This document shows, piece after piece, positions 34,114-36,690 of a stretch of DNA of 36,690 nt. The position numbers and the translations under genes are program-made. Source of the stretch: Ruminococcaceae bacterium UBA3751. GTDB taxonomy: Bacteria; Bacillota; Clostridia; Oscillospirales; Acutalibacteraceae. The notes below the pieces were generated by a model. It was given only the letters and a program-made list of their open reading frames with translations, did no database searches and was not told where the DNA came from. The stretch's first letter is position 1. Each line of letters starts with the position of its first letter. Location: positions 1 through 36,690 of the forward strand of contig DFGL01000087.1 of assembly GCA_002371215.1 (NCBI GenBank). Reading direction: 5' to 3'.

Positions 34114-34140
34114 AAGGGAGGGTTAATGCCCTCCCTTTTT
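34114..34140 (+). terminator. Intrinsic terminator after murA
   Basis: The stem AAGGGAGGG (34114-34122) pairs with CCCTCCCTT (34129-34137) around a TTAATG loop and is followed by a run of T to 34140. The next gene starts 13 bases later, so some read-through or a promoter hidden here must supply the downstream genes. Confidence 0.88.
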
Positions 34141-34152
34141 CAGAGGTATAAT

Positions 34153-34941
34153 ATGTCGAAAACATGCCAGCTTTTTTCAGGAAGCAGCGGAAATTCAATA
34201 TTCATTTCAAGCGGTGAAACGAGAATACTTATTGATGCGGGAGTTACTGCAAAACGCATTGATGAGGGACTTTCCGCAATTGGAGAAAGCGCTGATAAAA
34301 TAAACGCGATTTTTGTAACACACGAGCACACTGACCATATTAAAGGGTTGCGCGTTCTCGCCTCCCGCTACAATATTCCCGTTTTTACAAGCAGAGATAT
34401 TGCCGATAAGCTTTTCAGAGACGGACGCGTTGACGAGCGAATTACCGTTGAAGATATAAGCGAGAATATGGAGCTCGGCGGGATAGAAATTCTTCCGTTC
34501 AAAAACAGCCACGACAGCGTTGAATGCTACGGCTACCGCTTTAATCTGCCCGACGGACGTGCTATTTCGGTTTGTACTGATACGGGCTACGTTACTCCCG
34601 AGGCAAGAAGAATTATTCCGCAGTCGGATTTAGTTTATCTTGAGAGCAACCACGAGGTTATGATGCTTGAAAACGGACCGTACCCGTACATACTAAAGCA
34701 GCGAATTCTCTCCCGAAAGGGCCACCTTTCAAACGACGACTGCGCTGAATTTGCAAGAGTTCTTGCGGAGAGCGGTACAACAAGATTCGTTCTTGCACAT
34801 CTCAGCAGAGAAAACAACTATCCGGATATTGCAAAACAGACAACTCTGAATTCACTTAATGCTGCGGGATTTTACGAGGGAAAGGATTTCCGCCTTTCGG
34901 TCTCCTCCCCCGTTAACGGCAGCGCGCCGATACTATTATGA
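34153..34941 (+). CDS. YycJ/WalJ-like MBL-fold metallo-hydrolase
   Basis: This 262-residue cytoplasmic metallo-beta-lactamase-fold hydrolase resembles YycJ. It begins CQLFSGSSGNSIFI and has the zinc motif THEHTDH, the family's VCTDTGY region and a late SHDSVECYGY block. YycJ-type proteins are linked to cell-wall and DNA-repair phenotypes, but the substrate is unsettled. An earlier in-frame start at 34126 lies inside the preceding terminator, so ATG 34153 after AGAGGT is chosen. It overlaps rlmH by 4 bases, a common pairing in Firmicutes. Confidence 0.88.
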   Translation: MSKTCQLFSGSSGNSIFISSGETRILIDAGVTAKRIDEGLSAIGESADKINAIFVTHEHTDHIKGLRVLASRYNIPVFTSRDIADKLFRDGRVDERITVEDISENMELGGIEILPFKNSHDSVECYGYRFNLPDGRAISVCTDTGYVTPEARRIIPQSDLVYLESNHEVMMLENGPYPYILKQRILSRKGHLSNDDCAEFARVLAESGTTRFVLAHLSRENNYPDIAKQTTLNSLNAAGFYEGKDFRLSVSSPVNGSAPILL

Positions 34942-35420
34942 TAAAGATTACCATTATTGCAGTGGGCAAGCTGAAGGAAAAATACCTACGCGACGCCTGC
35001 GAGGAATATAAAAAACGCCTTTCGGCGTATGCTAAAGTCAATATAATTGAAATTGAGGAATACCGCTGCGGCGATAATCCGTCAATAGCTGAAACTGAAA
35101 GAGTTAAGGAAAAAGAGGGCGAGGCAATAAGCGCCAAAATTCCCAAGGGCTCATATATAATTCCGATGTGCATAGAGGGGAAAGAGCTGTCCTCTGAGGA
35201 GATTGCAAAAAAGCTTGAGAGCATTACGGTTCAGGGTTTCGGAGAAATAACCTTTATAATAGGCGGTTCCTTCGGAATCAGCGATAAGGTAAAATCGCTC
35301 GGTAATCTTCGCCTCTCCTTCGGAAAAATCACGCTCCCCCATCAGCTTATGAGGGTTGTAACGCTTGAGCAGATTTACCGCGCGCTATCAATTTTAAACA
35401 ATTCAAAATATCATAAATAA
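34938..35420 (+). CDS. rlmH: 23S rRNA pseudouridine-1915 N3-methyltransferase
   Basis: This small SPOUT-class methyltransferase modifies pseudouridine 1915 of 23S rRNA in assembled ribosomes, as a homodimer using SAM. The 160-residue length is typical. The knotted SAM site is seen in FIIGGSFGISDKVK, and the C-terminal signature LPHQLMRVVTLEQIYRAL to NSKYHK is diagnostic. The start overlaps the stop of the metallo-hydrolase gene (ATGA). It is expected to be constitutive. No anomaly is visible. Confidence 0.96.
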   Translation: MIKITIIAVGKLKEKYLRDACEEYKKRLSAYAKVNIIEIEEYRCGDNPSIAETERVKEKEGEAISAKIPKGSYIIPMCIEGKELSSEEIAKKLESITVQGFGEITFIIGGSFGISDKVKSLGNLRLSFGKITLPHQLMRVVTLEQIYRALSILNNSKYHK

Positions 35421-35430
35421 GGTAGTAACA

Positions 35431-36429
35431 ATGAAAGAAAACAGCCGCATCTATAAATTTGATAATCTTAAGTTCTTTTTAATTCTGATGGTCGTTATCG
35501 GCCACACGGCAGATTTTGTACCGGACTGGAAAAAGATAACCGTACTGGCATTGGTAAGGACCTTTGTTTACGCCTTTCATATGCCGCTTTTCATTTTTAT
35601 TTCGGGTTTGTTCTACAAAGATAAAAACACGTCGGTAAAAGCCTTTCAGTTTTTTTCAATCGGAGTTTTGATGGTTGGGCTGATTTTCATCGGCAATATC
35701 ATAATAAAAAAACCCGGTTATCCGAATATCCTCATTGTTTACGGCGTGCCGTGGTATATGTACGCAATGGGCTTTTACTATATACTGGTGCATCTTCTGA
35801 GAGAAGTAAACAAAAAAACGCTTCTTATTGTTTCGTTAATTACCGCGCTGCTTATAGGATATACTGCGCATCTCGGCGATTTTCTTGCGCTTACAAGAGT
35901 TATTGTTTTCTTCCCTGTCTTTTTGCTTGGTACAATGACAGACAAAGAGAGGCTTTTACAGTTATCGGAAAAGAAATGGCTCAAGCCCGTTTCTGCATTA
36001 ATCGTAGTTGGCTGGGGATTGGCCGTTTACCGTTTTCGTCCGTTTTTACTGGAAATCGCCTCACAGTTTTCCGGCAAAAACGTCTATGCAAAACTACCCC
36101 ACTATCTTGCTCCTTACGGCATTTGGCTGCGGCTTGGAATATTCGCAGTTGCAGCGCTGCTCTGCTTCGCATTTATTTGTCTTTCGCCAAACAGAAAGCT
36201 GCCGATAATTTCCGTATTCGGCACGCGAACGTTGCAGGTTTATTTCTGGCACACCCCGTTTGTATTCGCACTTGTACAATATGACATAGCAGAAAAGCTT
36301 ATGACAACGCTTGCAGGACGATTATTCTACCTTGCATTAGGAGGAGTTATTGTATTAATTCTTTCCTTAAAACCCTTCAGCTTCCCTACGAATCTTATAC
36401 TTAAACATTCAAAAAAGCCTGAAGCTTAA
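35431..36429 (+). CDS. Membrane acyltransferase, acyltransferase-3 family
   Basis: This 332-residue membrane protein has about ten hydrophobic segments. The beginning YKFDNLKFFLILMVVIGHTA and the following FHMPLFIFISGLFY are hallmarks of the Acyl_transf_3 (OafA/WecH-like) family, which moves acetyl or other acyl groups across or at the membrane onto surface glycans. The His of VIGH is the conserved histidine of the family. It follows rlmH by 10 bases with an AAGGTAGT site, so it is probably part of the same transcript. The substrate is not known. Because it is 11 kb from the polysaccharide operon, a link to that polymer is speculative. Confidence 0.85.
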   Translation: MKENSRIYKFDNLKFFLILMVVIGHTADFVPDWKKITVLALVRTFVYAFHMPLFIFISGLFYKDKNTSVKAFQFFSIGVLMVGLIFIGNIIIKKPGYPNILIVYGVPWYMYAMGFYYILVHLLREVNKKTLLIVSLITALLIGYTAHLGDFLALTRVIVFFPVFLLGTMTDKERLLQLSEKKWLKPVSALIVVGWGLAVYRFRPFLLEIASQFSGKNVYAKLPHYLAPYGIWLRLGIFAVAALLCFAFICLSPNRKLPIISVFGTRTLQVYFWHTPFVFALVQYDIAEKLMTTLAGRLFYLALGGVIVLILSLKPFSFPTNLILKHSKKPEA

Positions 36430-36441
36430 AGGCGAGGTGCG

Positions 36442-36495
36442 ATAACGAAGGTTAGTCCAAAAATCGCATCTTTTCCGCCACAACTACATTAAAAT
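36442..36495 (+). repeat. Copy B of the dispersed intergenic repeat
   Basis: This is the + strand counterpart of the reverse complement of bases 1-54, about 41 of 54 positions matching by hand. It begins just after the acyltransferase stop. Bases 36431-36480 could also fold, with GGCG/CGCC and TGCGAT/ATCGCA arms. The fold is poorly kept in copy A, so conserved RNA structure is not shown. Confidence 0.6.
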
Positions 36496-36585
36496 GTCCA
36501 TTAGGGCGTCAGCCCAAACGGACATTTGTGCTTTGTTCTGACAAAAAATCTGCTGATTTTAGGATGCAAAGCAGTTTTGACAAAG
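36492..36585 (+). other. Two successive stable hairpins, possible structured RNA or repeat body
   Basis: Hairpin 1: AAATGTCC (36492-36499) pairs perfectly with GGACATTT (36520-36527), with an inner GGGC-GTCA-GCCC stem and partly paired ATTA/AAAC between. Hairpin 2: CTTTGT (36531-36536) pairs with ACAAAG (36580-36585) around an inner CTGCT/AGCAG (36550-36554 with 36570-36574). No gene is seen. They continue directly from repeat copy B and precede a terminator, so they could be the 3' part of a noncoding RNA, a long 3' untranslated region or the body of a mobile-element-like repeat. Confidence 0.45.
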
Positions 36586-36610
36586 TAATTTTAGTTCATA
36601 AATGTATTAC

Positions 36611-36647
36611 AAAATTCCCTGCATACTCGCGTATGCAGGGAATTTTT
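36611..36647 (+). terminator. Intrinsic terminator ending the rlmH/acyltransferase transcript
   Basis: A perfect 16-base-pair stem (36611-36626 with 36631-36646; core CCCTGCATAC/GTATGCAGGG) with a TCGC loop is followed by T residues. It lies about 180 bases after the last gene and could work on either strand. No further gene is seen to the end of the window. Confidence 0.9.
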
Positions 36648-36690
36648 AATGCTTTTAGGGACAAAAGGACAAAGTCAAAACCTATCCTTC

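Noticed and set aside
34126..34152. Earlier start of the YycJ-like hydrolase
   Set aside because: It falls inside the murA terminator stem and T-run. ATG 34153 has a proper ribosome binding site.
1..36690. CRISPR arrays, tRNA or rRNA genes, transposases
   Set aside because: No regularly spaced direct repeats, no tRNA or rRNA-like sequence and no transposase or integrase frame were recognised on either strand.

Overview
The window looks like a chromosomal segment of a low-to-moderate GC Gram-positive bacterium, most likely a gut-type member of the Clostridia (Oscillospiraceae/Lachnospiraceae-like). The reasons are strong AGGAGG-type ribosome binding sites, several TTG starts, a Firmicutes-style CpsC/CpsD tyrosine-kinase pair, BspA-like leucine-rich-repeat secreted proteins and the murA / YycJ-like hydrolase / rlmH gene order. 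The species cannot be named from sequence alone.

Region 1 (about 119-24960, + strand) is one very long, tightly packed exopolysaccharide or capsule operon of 22 genes. A good sigma-A-type promoter lies at 119-147 and a hairpin terminator at 24931-24962. It encodes chain-length control and kinase (CpsC/CpsD), an initiating polyprenyl-phosphate sugar transferase, six recognisable glycosyltransferases plus one DUF6625-like candidate transferase, a hexapeptide acetyltransferase, a radical SAM/SPASM protein, a Wzy-type polymerase and a Wzx-type flippase. The most striking content is four adjacent pairs of a polysaccharide pyruvyl-transferase-family protein and a ferredoxin/FrhB-type (coenzyme F420 hydrogenase beta-subunit-like) iron-sulfur flavoprotein, at 6425-8752, 11062-13333, 16614-18843 and 21032-23378. 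Three pairs share one sequence subtype. In the fourth pair both partners belong to a different subtype. The likely product is a repeat-unit polysaccharide carrying several PEP-derived acidic groups, perhaps further changed by redox chemistry. That last step is inference. No sugar-nucleotide synthesis genes are present.

Region 2 (24959-29454, - strand) holds a two-gene operon (iron-containing alcohol dehydrogenase and PHP-domain phosphoesterase), two secreted BspA-like leucine-rich-repeat proteins, and between these a decayed gene remnant.

Region 3 (29406-32446, - strand) is a nadB-nadC-iolB operon with a clear promoter and terminator. IolB is an unexpected partner for NAD synthesis genes, and nadA is not in the window. 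A 432-base AT-rich divergent regulatory region rich in inverted repeats separates it from region 4.

Region 4 (32699-36646, + strand) is murA, then a YycJ-like metallo-hydrolase, rlmH and a membrane acyltransferase. It is followed by a gene-free stretch with three successive hairpins, the last an intrinsic terminator. The start of this stretch is clearly related, in inverted orientation, to the first 54 bases of the window, so a dispersed repeat family lies at both ends.
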